DNA of 25,839 nt from an uncultured Bacteroidales bacterium (GCA_946406095.1 CAMJJO010000009.1:1-25839); one strand, 5' to 3'; positions 16,564 through 25,826 are shown, counted from the stretch's first letter. Notes: generated from the sequence alone by a model not told the origin. Made by a program: numbers and translations.

Positions 16564-18528
16564 ATGAAAAAGCTGAATAAAATACTGTCAATTTTGGTAA
16601 TCATTCTTGGCGTCACTTCCGTGACCTCATGTGATAAATACCTCAATGTGGTGCCCGACGATGGAATCGCATCTCTGGACATGGCATTCAATCTGAGGTC
16701 TTCTGCAATAGATTACCTTGCAACGTGCTACTCCTACATGCCAATCGACGGCAACGTGATGAGTGATTCCGCCATGCTTACGGGAGATGAGATCTGGGAC
16801 CTTGTCGGCCGTGTCACATCTTCTTGGCAGACGACCCGTGTGCCCAATACGTTCTTCAACATAGCAAGAGGATTCCAGTCGGCATCGAAGGTATATGCAA
16901 ATGACTGGGCCGATATGTATCAGGGAATACGTTGCTGCGATATCCTTGTCGATAATGTCGATAATGTGCCGGACATGACCACGGAAGAAAAGAATCAGTG
17001 GAAAGCCGAGGCTACATTCCTCAAGGCATATTATCATTTCAACCTGGTCCGCAAGTGGGGGCCGGTTCCGGTTATCAAGGAAAGCCTTCCTATCGATTCC
17101 GATGTCGAAACCGTGCGTGTCTACAGGGAGAATATCGATACTTGCTTCAACTACATCCTCCGCCTGCTGGACAAGGCTGCTCCCGACCTGCCTCTTGTGC
17201 CCGAATCTTCAGACATGTATGGCAGGATTACCAGGACTGCCTGCAAGGCCCTCAAGGCAAAGGTCGCGGTATTTGCAGCCAGTCCTTTATTCAATGGCAA
17301 TGAAGAGGAATCCGCCCTTGTAGACAATAAGGGCAGGATGCTCTTCCCCGAAAAGACCGATGATGAAAAACTCGAGCGTTGGGTATATGCCGTGCAGGCA
17401 TGTAAAGATGCTATCGATATCTGCGAAGAGGCCAACATCCACCTGTATGGAATGGACAACATTTCTTTCCGCGTTACCGATTCCCTGAAGAGGACCCTGT
17501 CGCTCCGCAACGCATTCAACCAGCGTCAGACCGCCCAGGATCCCGGCGAAGTCGTATGGGCTAATACCCAATACGACGCCAATGGCTCCTACCTTGCCTT
17601 CGAGCAGTGGACTATGCCGAACCTGACCACGTATGACCATACAACGGGTGGATATCGTTTTATCGGCGTCCCGTTGAAGATCGTCGATCAGTTCTATACA
17701 AACAACGGCCTTCCTATCAACAACGATCTTTCCTGGGCCGGAGTCAACACTCAGGAAGTCGTCAGCCCTCCTTTGGATCACAGGTTCTATCTCTACGAAG
17801 GGTATCCGACAGTCCGCCAGAATGTCGGTAGGGAACCGCGTTATTACTCATTCCTTGCTTTCGACGGTGGTACATGGTATGGTGAAATCTCCAATTTCAA
17901 CGACATACAGTCGGATAAAATGAGATATCTCCAGTGCCGCAGCGGCGGCCCTCAGGGTAAATCCGGTGGTGAAGTCGGCCCTGTTACCGGATACTTTGCC
18001 AAGAAGATGTACCCTTATCAGTGCAACTTTACTGCGGCCAATACCTTTGTGTCCCATTGGTTCCAGTGGCCTATCATCCGTCTGACGGATCTTTATCTGC
18101 TCTACGCAGAAGCGATCAACGAGGCAGAAGGGCCTAATGGCGAGCACCGTGAAGACCTGTTCAAGTATCTGAATGCCATCCGCGAGCGTGCCGGTATTCC
18201 TGATGTCAAGACATCGTGGGATAATTTCAGCAACAGTCCCGGTTATTATTCGACCAAATACGGTATGAGGAACATCATACATCGCGAACGTTTGATCGAG
18301 CTGTGCTTCGAGAGCCAGAGATTCTGGGATATACGCCGCTGGAAAGAAGCTCCCGCGGAGTACAAGAAGGGTATTTACGGATACACCGTAACCGCTTCCA
18401 ATCCGGAAGACTACTATGTGAAAAAGCAGATTGCTACCCAGGTGTTCGGCCTCAAGGATTATTTCTGGCCCATCTACACTTATTATTTGGAGCGTAATCC
18501 AAATCTTGTTCAGAATCTTGGTTGGTAA
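16564..18528 (+). CDS. SusD/RagB family outer-membrane glycan-binding lipoprotein
   Basis: Surface lipoprotein that forms the lid of the SusC transporter and captures substrate through a helical TPR scaffold. It has 654 residues, long for the family, where many members are 500-600. Signal residues 1-22 end in a lipobox SVTSC, with the lipidated Cys at 23. Family features: CDKYLNVVPDD just after the lipid Cys; the helical stretch RCCDILVDNVDNVP ... FLKAYYHFNLVRKWGPVPV; TRTACKALKAKVAVFAASPLF; RLTDLYLLYAEAINEA; a RERLIELCFESQRFWDIRRWKEA block; and the terminal RNPNLVQNLGW. It begins 14 nt after the susC stop. The ATG at 16564 is preferred to an in-frame GTG at 16555 because the MKK signal begins there. 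Ligand specificity is not predictable. Confidence 0.96.
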   Translation: MKKLNKILSILVIILGVTSVTSCDKYLNVVPDDGIASLDMAFNLRSSAIDYLATCYSYMPIDGNVMSDSAMLTGDEIWDLVGRVTSSWQTTRVPNTFFNIARGFQSASKVYANDWADMYQGIRCCDILVDNVDNVPDMTTEEKNQWKAEATFLKAYYHFNLVRKWGPVPVIKESLPIDSDVETVRVYRENIDTCFNYILRLLDKAAPDLPLVPESSDMYGRITRTACKALKAKVAVFAASPLFNGNEEESALVDNKGRMLFPEKTDDEKLERWVYAVQACKDAIDICEEANIHLYGMDNISFRVTDSLKRTLSLRNAFNQRQTAQDPGEVVWANTQYDANGSYLAFEQWTMPNLTTYDHTTGGYRFIGVPLKIVDQFYTNNGLPINNDLSWAGVNTQEVVSPPLDHRFYLYEGYPTVRQNVGREPRYYSFLAFDGGTWYGEISNFNDIQSDKMRYLQCRSGGPQGKSGGEVGPVTGYFAKKMYPYQCNFTAANTFVSHWFQWPIIRLTDLYLLYAEAINEAEGPNGEHREDLFKYLNAIRERAGIPDVKTSWDNFSNSPGYYSTKYGMRNIIHRERLIELCFESQRFWDIRRWKEAPAEYKKGIYGYTVTASNPEDYYVKKQIATQVFGLKDYFWPIYTYYLERNPNLVQNLGW

Positions 18529-18546
18529 TAAAAAACAGTATCATAT

Positions 18547-19851
18547 ATGAACAAATTTTTCAAGCTGTTTCTGATTACAGGCACTGTTCTGGCAGCGTCA
18601 TGTTCCGGTGAGCTCGGAGGCCGTATCGACCAGCATCCGAACGTGCCGAAACCGGCTCCGGTCACAGTCAAGAGCGTCAGGAGCATTAGTGGAGGAGCTG
18701 TCATAAAGGTGACTATCCCCGACGATCCTAACCTCAAGGGTGTCATGGCCGTGTATGACCGCAACGGCGTCGAGGTCAGCTCCAAGATATCCCGTTATGT
18801 GGATAGCCTTACTGTTGCGGGATTCCCCGATACGAAGGAACATACTATTAATATATATTCCTTCAATGTAAATGAGGAATGCTCGGAACCGGTAAGTGTG
18901 AACGTGACCCCTCTGACACCTGCTATCGTAGGAGTGAAACCTACGATGGAGGAGTCTTCAGGAGGCATCAAGATCCACATCCAGAACAACATCTACAAGA
19001 CCAATATCGCTATATGTATTCTGAGGTGTGACGATCCTGCTGATTATAAAAAACCTGTAAAGGATATCAAGTGGGTCGAAGTGACCACCTTGTTCACCTC
19101 CAGCGAAGACATCGTACTGTCCCGTCGTGGAATAGAACCCAAGGAGGCCATTTTCGGGCTTTACCTCCGTGACTACTGGGGGAATGTATCCGACACCACC
19201 ACGGCTGTCCTGACTCCTATCGAAGAAATCAAGCTGGACGCTTCCAAGTTCACCAACGCCGACCTTGAAGACGATACCTGCAGGAGCGAGAACGCATCCA
19301 ACTATCCGATATCTTCTCTCTGGGATGGTTCCGGACAGTCTGCCATCCCTCACTTCTTTGCCAGCGATAAGGGTGGCCCTTCACCTACCTGGCTCACTAT
19401 AGATCTTGGTGTCAAGGCAAAGCTTGCCCGAATCACGACTCTTCCCCGTATCGATTACAATCCTTTCAAGGACGGCGCCGTCCGTGATTACGAATTCTGG
19501 GGCAGCATGGCTCCCACCGGCAAATTGGTAGAACCTACCGAAGACAACCCTAACGGCTTCGACGAAACCTGGTTTTGCCTTGGTAAATTCACCCAGATCA
19601 AGCCTTCCGGCTATCTGCCGAGCGGGTTGATCGGAGAGGTAACTCCTGATGACAGAGCCATGTTCAACGCGGGCAACGACTTCGAGTTCGATAAAGACAA
19701 GTATCCTCATTGCTACGATGAGGTGCGGTACCTGCGTGTCGTGTTTGCAAATACATTCGCAACGTTCGAACTGGGCCACGGTATCTCGAACCGTCAGGTC
19801 CAGACCGGAGAAGTGACACCCTTCGGACGTGTGCTAGAGTCTTACCGTTAA
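18547..19851 (+). CDS. DUF4959/DUF5126/DUF5000 lipoprotein, SusD-associated
   Basis: A 434-residue lipoprotein (signal 1-18, VLAASC with Cys19) of the three-domain type that commonly follows SusD genes in Bacteroidota. DUF4959 covers about 32-125 (KPAPVTVKSVRSISGGAVIKV, IPDDPNLKGVMAVYD), DUF5126 about 126-225 (IKIHIQNN to AIFGLYLRDYWGNVSD) and a DUF5000 discoidin-like domain about 228-430 (YPISSLWDG, TWLTIDLGVKAKLARITTLPR). The last domain resembles F5/8 type C carbohydrate-binding folds. No catalytic motif is evident, so I infer a surface glycan-binding role next to the SusCD complex. It starts 18 nt after the susD stop and 11 nt before the next gene, so it belongs to the same operon. The biochemical function of the family is not established as far as I know. 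Confidence 0.86.
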   Translation: MNKFFKLFLITGTVLAASCSGELGGRIDQHPNVPKPAPVTVKSVRSISGGAVIKVTIPDDPNLKGVMAVYDRNGVEVSSKISRYVDSLTVAGFPDTKEHTINIYSFNVNEECSEPVSVNVTPLTPAIVGVKPTMEESSGGIKIHIQNNIYKTNIAICILRCDDPADYKKPVKDIKWVEVTTLFTSSEDIVLSRRGIEPKEAIFGLYLRDYWGNVSDTTTAVLTPIEEIKLDASKFTNADLEDDTCRSENASNYPISSLWDGSGQSAIPHFFASDKGGPSPTWLTIDLGVKAKLARITTLPRIDYNPFKDGAVRDYEFWGSMAPTGKLVEPTEDNPNGFDETWFCLGKFTQIKPSGYLPSGLIGEVTPDDRAMFNAGNDFEFDKDKYPHCYDEVRYLRVVFANTFATFELGHGISNRQVQTGEVTPFGRVLESYR

Positions 19852-19862
19852 CGATCAGTGCT

Positions 19863-21050
19863 ATGAAAAAGTTATTTTACTGTTTTTTTGCATTTGTTTT
19901 GCTTCTTGCTGCCTGTGGTAAGCAGGATACGGTATATAAGCAGTTTTTTGTTAACGGTGGATACATCTATCCTGCTAAGCCCATCAATTTGACAGCCGTT
20001 TCCGGATATCAGAGGGTAATCCTGAAGTGGGATGTGCCCATGGATCCTTCGTTGCGTACTGCCAAATTGTTCTGGGACAATCGTAGGGATTCTCTCGAGT
20101 TCAATTACTCTTCTTATGAAGGTTCGGTCGAAACCGTTATCAACAATCTGGAGGACAGGTCCTATACTTTCGAAGTGATCAATTACGATGAAGCCGGCAA
20201 CAGTTCGCTGGCCGTCGAAATCACCACTTCTCCTTTCGCAGACAACTGGCTCGCTTCCCATGCAGAGCGTGCGGTTGAGTCTGCAAGGATTGTTGGCGAT
20301 GAGGCTGTCATTGTCATGAGGGACCCTACCGATGAAACGGTCAAGACCAAATTCCGCTATATCACCAAGGATGGTCAAACAGTGGAGAAAGGGGTGTTGA
20401 AGGCTGACGAGTATGAGGTGCATCTTCCCAATGCTGACGGAAGCCGGTATTTCGAGTATCAGTCTGCTTATAGCCCGACCGAAGGAGTTGATACGGTTTG
20501 GACGGGCAACTGGGTAAAGTCAACGAAACCCATCACCGAAAACTTCGATACCAAGATAGCCACGGTTACGGTGACAGCGAACCAGATCCGCGACACTTTC
20601 TACCCTTCGTATATTATCGATGGCATCAAAGACAACGCCAGCAGCCGCTGGTATAGTTCGAATGCATCTGAATATAAAAAGATATTCCCCAAGATCCTGG
20701 TAATCGATACCAAGAAATCCGGGGATGATGCCATTACCTTTACCGACTTCACCTTCTATGAGGATCCCGATCCGGAAGGTTCAACGAGGAGATTCATCAA
20801 GGCAATCAGTATTTATGTGACTGATAAAAAGCCCAACCCGGACGACGAAAACTGGCAGAAGAATTACGGTGAACCCGTGCTTCTGGCAAGTCTTACTCAA
20901 GATGATGCGGTGCAGAGTCTCAAGCCTTTCGAGAAGAAGGCCGGGCGTTATATTGCAATCGTCTTCCGTAATTCCCACAGATCGACAGACGGCTTTATCG
21001 ACCTATGGGAGTTTGAGGCTTATGGATACATCGAAAAGAAACTTAACTAG
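19863..21050 (+). CDS. DUF4998 lipoprotein with discoidin-like C-terminal domain
   Basis: A 395-residue lipoprotein (signal 1-17, LLAAC with Cys18). The N-terminal part resembles DUF4998: KQFFVNGGYIYPAKPINLTAVSGYQRVILKW, then KLFWDNRRDSLEF, which together form fibronectin-like beta strands through about residue 220. The C-terminal part (about 225-390) has a discoidin/F5/8-type look: YPSYIIDGIKDNASSRWYS, ISIYVTDK, YIAIVFRNSH and a closing LWEFEAYGY strand. I see no catalytic motif. Together with its neighbour it probably forms a pair of accessory surface glycan-binding proteins. It lies 11 nt after the previous gene and 27 nt before the next, with no promoter or terminator in either gap. The domain call rests on pattern memory, so medium confidence. 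Confidence 0.8.
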   Translation: MKKLFYCFFAFVLLLAACGKQDTVYKQFFVNGGYIYPAKPINLTAVSGYQRVILKWDVPMDPSLRTAKLFWDNRRDSLEFNYSSYEGSVETVINNLEDRSYTFEVINYDEAGNSSLAVEITTSPFADNWLASHAERAVESARIVGDEAVIVMRDPTDETVKTKFRYITKDGQTVEKGVLKADEYEVHLPNADGSRYFEYQSAYSPTEGVDTVWTGNWVKSTKPITENFDTKIATVTVTANQIRDTFYPSYIIDGIKDNASSRWYSSNASEYKKIFPKILVIDTKKSGDDAITFTDFTFYEDPDPEGSTRRFIKAISIYVTDKKPNPDDENWQKNYGEPVLLASLTQDDAVQSLKPFEKKAGRYIAIVFRNSHRSTDGFIDLWEFEAYGYIEKKLN

Positions 21051-21077
21051 TTATAAACCACTTAATTCTTACCATTT

Positions 21078-23027
21078 ATGAAAAAAAGTTTATTTCTACT
21101 TTCAGCTTTCGCACTGATGCTCGTAGGCTCCTGTAATCCGGAACCTCTCGGCAATGTGGAGAGTCCGAACGACCCCCCGGAGATGGCTATTAAGAAGACT
21201 TCTTTCTCCGTGGACAATGCCGCCGGCACATTGAATGTTCCGGTTGATGCGAACTACAAGTCTTTCACTGTCACCGTCGATAAGGCGGCATCTTGGCTCA
21301 CCTTCAAGGAAACCAAGGCCGAAACCAAGGCTGACATCAAGACCTATTCGCTGGTTTTTGAATATGCTGCCAACCCCATCGCTACCGCTCGTACCGGTAA
21401 AGCTACCATCAAGCTTGCTGCTGTCTCGGAGGAGATCGAGGTGAATCAGGCTGCAGCTGTTCCTACGATGAAGATCTCTGTGTCTTCCAGGACTGTCAAC
21501 CCCCGTGGTATGAGCTTCCCTCTCACGGTGACCACCAACGATGAATATACTGCAACACCCAGCGTAAACTGGGCCTCCTTCGACAAAGATAAAGGCGAAG
21601 TTACCGTCACTCTGAACGGCACCGGTGCACCCCGTGAAGGCAGCATCGTATTTGCCTGTAAGGCAGATCCCAACGTAAAGGCTACCCTCACCTTCACCCA
21701 GAAGGCTGCAAACGTCGATCCTGAGCTCATCAACGTTCTCGCGATTGGTGACAGCCGCACCGACAGCACCTATGTCTATATGTACAATGTTCTGAAGAGC
21801 CTCGGCTTCACCAAGATCCGTCTGGTCAATGTCCCTTGCGACGGCAAGACCCTTGCGGAAATTGAAGCAGCTGCGACCGGCACAGAAAAAGTCACCGCAC
21901 ATGCCACTTTAGATGGAAAGAACTTCATCGCGGTGGATACCCTCGCGGTAGATGCTCTCACACCCGACGACTGGGATGCCATCGTGCTCCAGCCTTCATT
22001 CGAATATGCAGGCGACTACGACGGAACTTCCATCGACAATATTGTCAAGTTCATCCGCAAGTACTGCGAATATACTCCTCTATTCTGGAATATGAGCTGG
22101 GCATATAAGGTCGGCGCAACTGCTGCTGGATTCAAGAACTATGGCAGCGACCAGGCGGCTATGTATGCCAGCATCGCAGAAGTTGCAAGCACCATTTCGG
22201 CAAATCCTGAATTTGAGGCAGTCATCCCTCTCGGAACCCTCATTCAGAACATCCGTACCAGCTACATTGAGGAGAACGTCCTTGTGGACGAGAGCAACCT
22301 CAGCGTGAACATTGGACGTCTTGCAGCTGCCTACATGATGACTCAGTACATCACCGGAAAGGATCCTCTCAAGGCAACTTCTCCTTTCGTTCCTAACCTG
22401 AAGTATGAGGATGATTGCATTCCTGCAATGCAGGAGGCTTATGCAAATGCTGTCAAGACTCCTTACGCAGTCACTGCCGCTACCCAGTATCCTCCTTACT
22501 TGCTGAATGTGGCTGAGGCTGATGCAAAGGCTCTCATCGAGGCTGCAGGCAAGAAGTTCGAAGACTATGTTGCCGTTCCTCTCATTGTCCAGCATTGGGG
22601 CTTCTACAATTCCCAGAACGGTGACTACCTCACCAGTTCCGTGTTCAAGGGTACGTACGATGCGACTACCAGGAAATTCGCGGCTACCCATATCCTCCCT
22701 AAGGCTCAACTTCCTATCGGAACACTCATCGTGGTTCTCAGCGGATATCAGTATCGTCCGGAAGGCTGGGTTACCCTCACTACCAAGAACGATGGCAAGA
22801 GCGGCCGTCCTTCCCGTCCCGGCAATGTCAGCACTTCTGTCGTTGAGGTTACCGATGCTTGGTGGGGAACCTTCACCTACAGGGCATTCAATATCTCCAA
22901 GACTGATGGAAATGCATTCAACGCCACTGAGATGAAGGCTGTCGGAACCAAGTTCGGCGTCTACATTCCCAAGACTGCTGCATCCGGCGGACTCGAAGAT
23001 TATAACAATGGTACATGGAATTGGTAA
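21078..23027 (+). CDS. BACON-domain lipoprotein with DUF4886/SGNH-like domain
   Basis: A 649-residue lipoprotein (signal 1-18, LVGSC with Cys19). Two BACON-type beta domains (about 36-128 and 129-212) carry the usual endings EIEVNQAA and TLTFTQKA and the aromatic cores ASWLTF and VNWASF. Residues 217-430 resemble DUF4886, an SGNH-hydrolase-like fold: INVLAIGDSRTDS (S226 at the nucleophile position), then DDWDAIVLQPS at 297-307 and LVDESNLSVNIGRLAAAYM at 402-420. In family members I recall, the last motif reads D-G-x-H-L; here the His position is N407, so esterase activity is doubtful. The C-terminal 430-649 is an unrecognised beta-rich region ending in NGTWNW. The family is often annotated as hydrolase or hypothetical. 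Binding of acetylated glycan is an inference only. Confidence 0.78.
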   Translation: MKKSLFLLSAFALMLVGSCNPEPLGNVESPNDPPEMAIKKTSFSVDNAAGTLNVPVDANYKSFTVTVDKAASWLTFKETKAETKADIKTYSLVFEYAANPIATARTGKATIKLAAVSEEIEVNQAAAVPTMKISVSSRTVNPRGMSFPLTVTTNDEYTATPSVNWASFDKDKGEVTVTLNGTGAPREGSIVFACKADPNVKATLTFTQKAANVDPELINVLAIGDSRTDSTYVYMYNVLKSLGFTKIRLVNVPCDGKTLAEIEAAATGTEKVTAHATLDGKNFIAVDTLAVDALTPDDWDAIVLQPSFEYAGDYDGTSIDNIVKFIRKYCEYTPLFWNMSWAYKVGATAAGFKNYGSDQAAMYASIAEVASTISANPEFEAVIPLGTLIQNIRTSYIEENVLVDESNLSVNIGRLAAAYMMTQYITGKDPLKATSPFVPNLKYEDDCIPAMQEAYANAVKTPYAVTAATQYPPYLLNVAEADAKALIEAAGKKFEDYVAVPLIVQHWGFYNSQNGDYLTSSVFKGTYDATTRKFAATHILPKAQLPIGTLIVVLSGYQYRPEGWVTLTTKNDGKSGRPSRPGNVSTSVVEVTDAWWGTFTYRAFNISKTDGNAFNATEMKAVGTKFGVYIPKTAASGGLEDYNNGTWNW

Positions 23028-23056
23028 AATGTCTAACAGCTTAAATGAAAGATAAT

Positions 23057-25732
23057 ATGAAAAAGATATATTTATTCCTTCTTGCGGCTGCCGGCATTTT
23101 TGCAGCTGCTTCCTGCGCAGTGGAAGAGATGAACGCTCCTGTTCAGGATAAAGTAACAGGGGAGGTCACTACTCTTACATTTACTTTCGATGCCACCAAG
23201 ACCGCTCTTGTGGACGGCAAAACCACTTGGGCTGCCGGAGATAAGATCCGTGTCTACAACGCTACCGGCACTTTCTCTCAGGATGTAGAAGTTCCTGAGG
23301 AAGGAATCGGACAGGCTGAGTTTACCGCAGAGGTGAACATGGCTGATACCCTCTATTATGCAGTTTATCCTGTGAATGCCGTCAAGAGCTTCTCTGCAGG
23401 CAAGATCAAAGTCAATCTGAAGACTGATCCCGACGGACTTTTCAGCAGTGCCAATATCTGCGTTGCACAGAGCAAGGACGGAAAGTTCCAGATGCACAAT
23501 GCGACAGGCGTGCTTAAGGTTAAAGTCACTTCCGGGAATGTCGTTGAGATTCTCCAGATCAATGCAAAGAACCCCATGGTAGGTGACTATGAAATCGGCT
23601 TCGGCGCAGATACTCTGAACTTCACTACTTCCGGCACTTCCAAGTCCGTTACCGTGGCAGTCGGTGGTGTTGATGGCGAGTATTTTATCCCCGTTATTCC
23701 CGGCACCCTTGAAAGCGGGCTCCAGATGACCGCCCTTAAGGGTAATGGTGGTTTCCAGACCCTCACCTCCACTAAAGACAATGAGGTGAAGATCAATGAC
23801 CTTATCGACATGGGCGTTATCGGAGACAAGCTCTCCGCCGGTCTGAACGGCGAAGGTTCCGAGACCAATCCTTATGTTATCAACAACGAGGCTGAGTTCA
23901 CGGCTTTCAGCTCTGCTGTGAATCTTGGTAACCCCTTCTCTGGCAAGTACATCAAACTCGCAACGGATCTTGCAAAGGTTGAGACTCCTGTAGGTTACTA
24001 TGTCTCCGCTGACGTTCAGTTCCCGTTCGAGGGCAAGTTCCTCGGCAATAACCACAAGGTTACCCTCGCGCTTGACGGAACCACCGACAAGTGCTACACC
24101 AGCAATTATGTGGCATTCTTCGGACTCCTTGGAGAGGGCTCCTCTGTGCAGGATCTCAAGATCGATGGAACCGTGACCACCACTGGAAATTATGTCGGTG
24201 CCCTTGCCGGATACACTCGCGGTACAGCAGCCGACAAGATTACTGTTACCAATGTTGAGTCCACTGCTGCTGTTACCGGCGGCGTTAGTGTCGGAGGTCT
24301 TTTCGGCCATGCCTACTTTACGGATATTGACAAGTGCGTGAATAAGGGCACTGTCACCGGAACCGCAGACAACGGTGTCTTCTTCTACATGACTTACAAC
24401 TCCTCCAACAAGCTCGTCTATGGTAATGCCGGATCCGATATCAAAGGTACCGGTGGTATAGCGGGCGCTACCCAGAATGTCCTTCTTACCGAGAGTGAAA
24501 ACCAGGGTGCCGTCACCGGCCTGAACAAGGTTGGTGGTTTGGTCGGTACGCTATTCTGGTCTACAATCGACAATAGTAAGAATACCGGTGCTGTTAAGGG
24601 AACTGCTGCTGAAACGCTTGTCGGTGGTATTGTCGGTTATTCACATTGCTCTCAGAACCTGACGAATACTGTCAATGAAGGCACGGTAAATGGTGAGAGT
24701 ATCGTCGGCGGTATCTGCGGTTATGCAATGGGTACCAGCTATGGACACTCATCTGCCCAGAAGTTCTTCATCACCAAGTGCCATAACAAGGGTGCCGTTA
24801 CTGCCACGCAGGGCGTCGTCGGTGGTATCTGCGGTGTTCAGCTTGCTTGCCAGAACCCGAGCGTTGCAATCGTGACGGACTGTGTTAACGATGGTGATGT
24901 TTCCGCTCCTACAGGCTACAAGGCTGCTGGTATCTCCGCAGTCATGGCAGACTGCACCGGTTGGGGACAGCCTGAAATCAACAGGTGCATCAACAATGGT
25001 AAAGTCACCGCAATGATTTGGGTTGGCGGTATGGTTGCCTATTGCGCAGGTGCAAAGGATTACTGGAAGGCCAGCTATAACCAGAATGTCGGTCTTGCCA
25101 CATATTACTGGAAGATTTTCAACTGCGTCAACAATGGTACTATCCTTGGCTGCCGTACCGATAAGGATGGCGGCGAGGTTGCCGGCGGTATGGTCGGATT
25201 TACCTTCTCCACCGGTGGTGCCAATGGCAATAACCTCGGACTCTTCATCTACAACTGCATTAACAACGGTGCTGTCCAGTACAAGGTGAATAGCCATAAG
25301 GGGGTATACTGCGGTGGTATCGTAGGTCGCTACCTGCGTGGACGCATCTACAATGTGGTGAATACTGGAAAGATCGGTCCTGAGACCGGAGATCCTGTTG
25401 ATGGAACTGAAGCAAGGCTTGGTGCTATCATCGGTAGCTATGAGGATAACGCAGCGCGTTATCTTGCACTCCAGGAGGCATACTATCTCGATTCTTCCTG
25501 CGATCGTGACATGGGTACCGCCAGCACGAAGACAAAGAACACTGCAAATATTCTCAATGTTCTTTCCTTCGATAATTCTGGAGTTATCAACGGACAGGTC
25601 AGCTACGACAACAAGAACTACACCAACATCGTGGAGGCCCTCAATGCATGGGTTAACAAGAATGGTGCATGGAATGCCACGGCTGGCACCGGTTACTACC
25701 TCTGGGCTGCCGGTCCCAAGTTTGCAGAGTAA
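23057..25732 (+). CDS. Surface lipoprotein with fimbrillin-like N-terminus and GLUG repeats
   Basis: A large lipoprotein (891 residues from this start; signal 1-19, AAASC with Cys20). Residues 36-255 follow the fimbrillin-like pattern (TKTALVDGKTTWAAGDKIRVYN, LYYAVYPVNA, GEYFIPVIPGT). Residues 265-305 carry the leader usually found before GLUG arrays (GSETNPYVINNEAEFTAFS...GKYIKLATDL). Residues 378 to about 800 hold around a dozen GLUG-type units, each a V-G-G-(I/L)-x-G strand followed by a C-x-N-x-G-x-V turn, expected to stack as a right-handed beta-helix. The end (YTNIVEALNAWVNKNGAW ... YYLWAAGPKFAE) is typical of such proteins. No enzyme motif is seen; a role in adhesion or binding glycans at the cell surface is inferred. 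An in-frame ATG at 23045 would add four residues. Last gene of the operon, followed by a terminator. Confidence 0.82.
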   Translation: MKKIYLFLLAAAGIFAAASCAVEEMNAPVQDKVTGEVTTLTFTFDATKTALVDGKTTWAAGDKIRVYNATGTFSQDVEVPEEGIGQAEFTAEVNMADTLYYAVYPVNAVKSFSAGKIKVNLKTDPDGLFSSANICVAQSKDGKFQMHNATGVLKVKVTSGNVVEILQINAKNPMVGDYEIGFGADTLNFTTSGTSKSVTVAVGGVDGEYFIPVIPGTLESGLQMTALKGNGGFQTLTSTKDNEVKINDLIDMGVIGDKLSAGLNGEGSETNPYVINNEAEFTAFSSAVNLGNPFSGKYIKLATDLAKVETPVGYYVSADVQFPFEGKFLGNNHKVTLALDGTTDKCYTSNYVAFFGLLGEGSSVQDLKIDGTVTTTGNYVGALAGYTRGTAADKITVTNVESTAAVTGGVSVGGLFGHAYFTDIDKCVNKGTVTGTADNGVFFYMTYNSSNKLVYGNAGSDIKGTGGIAGATQNVLLTESENQGAVTGLNKVGGLVGTLFWSTIDNSKNTGAVKGTAAETLVGGIVGYSHCSQNLTNTVNEGTVNGESIVGGICGYAMGTSYGHSSAQKFFITKCHNKGAVTATQGVVGGICGVQLACQNPSVAIVTDCVNDGDVSAPTGYKAAGISAVMADCTGWGQPEINRCINNGKVTAMIWVGGMVAYCAGAKDYWKASYNQNVGLATYYWKIFNCVNNGTILGCRTDKDGGEVAGGMVGFTFSTGGANGNNLGLFIYNCINNGAVQYKVNSHKGVYCGGIVGRYLRGRIYNVVNTGKIGPETGDPVDGTEARLGAIIGSYEDNAARYLALQEAYYLDSSCDRDMGTASTKTKNTANILNVLSFDNSGVINGQVSYDNKNYTNIVEALNAWVNKNGAWNATAGTGYYLWAAGPKFAE
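24188..25443 (+). repeat. GLUG repeat array in the last operon gene
   Basis: About twelve degenerate units of variable length (roughly 26-50 residues). Examples are NKVGGLVG...STIDNSKNTGAVKG, ESIVGGICGYAMG...ITKCHNKGAVTA and GVVGGICG...VTDCVNDGDVSA. At DNA level some unit starts are nearly identical, such as GTCGGCGGTATCTGCGG near 24704 and GTCGGTGGTATCTGCGG near 24818, giving short homologies that could support unit gain or loss. Confidence 0.82.
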
Positions 25733-25754
25733 TTTCTGAGATCCTCTCATAATC

Positions 25755-25786
25755 GAAGCCGACCCCTCGGGGCCGGCTTCTTTTTT
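25755..25786 (+). terminator. Intrinsic terminator of the SusC/SusD operon
   Basis: GAAGCCG-A-CCCC, a TC loop and GGGG-C-CGGCTTC form an 11-bp GC-rich stem with one A-C mismatch, immediately followed by six T residues at 25781-25786. It starts 22 nt after the stop codon at 25730-25732. Confidence 0.92.
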
Positions 25787-25795
25787 GTGGGGCTA

Positions 25796-25826
25796 TTGAA
25801 TAAGTGCCGGGAAAATTATATCTTTG
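25796..25826 (+). promoter_or_regulatory. Bacteroidota-type promoter at the right edge
   Basis: A -33 TTG at 25796-25798, a 20-nt spacer and a perfect -7 element TATCTTTG at 25819-25826. Transcription would start at about 25830 and read out of the window, so a further plus-strand gene probably begins just beyond it. Its spacing is identical to that of the susC promoter. Confidence 0.75.
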
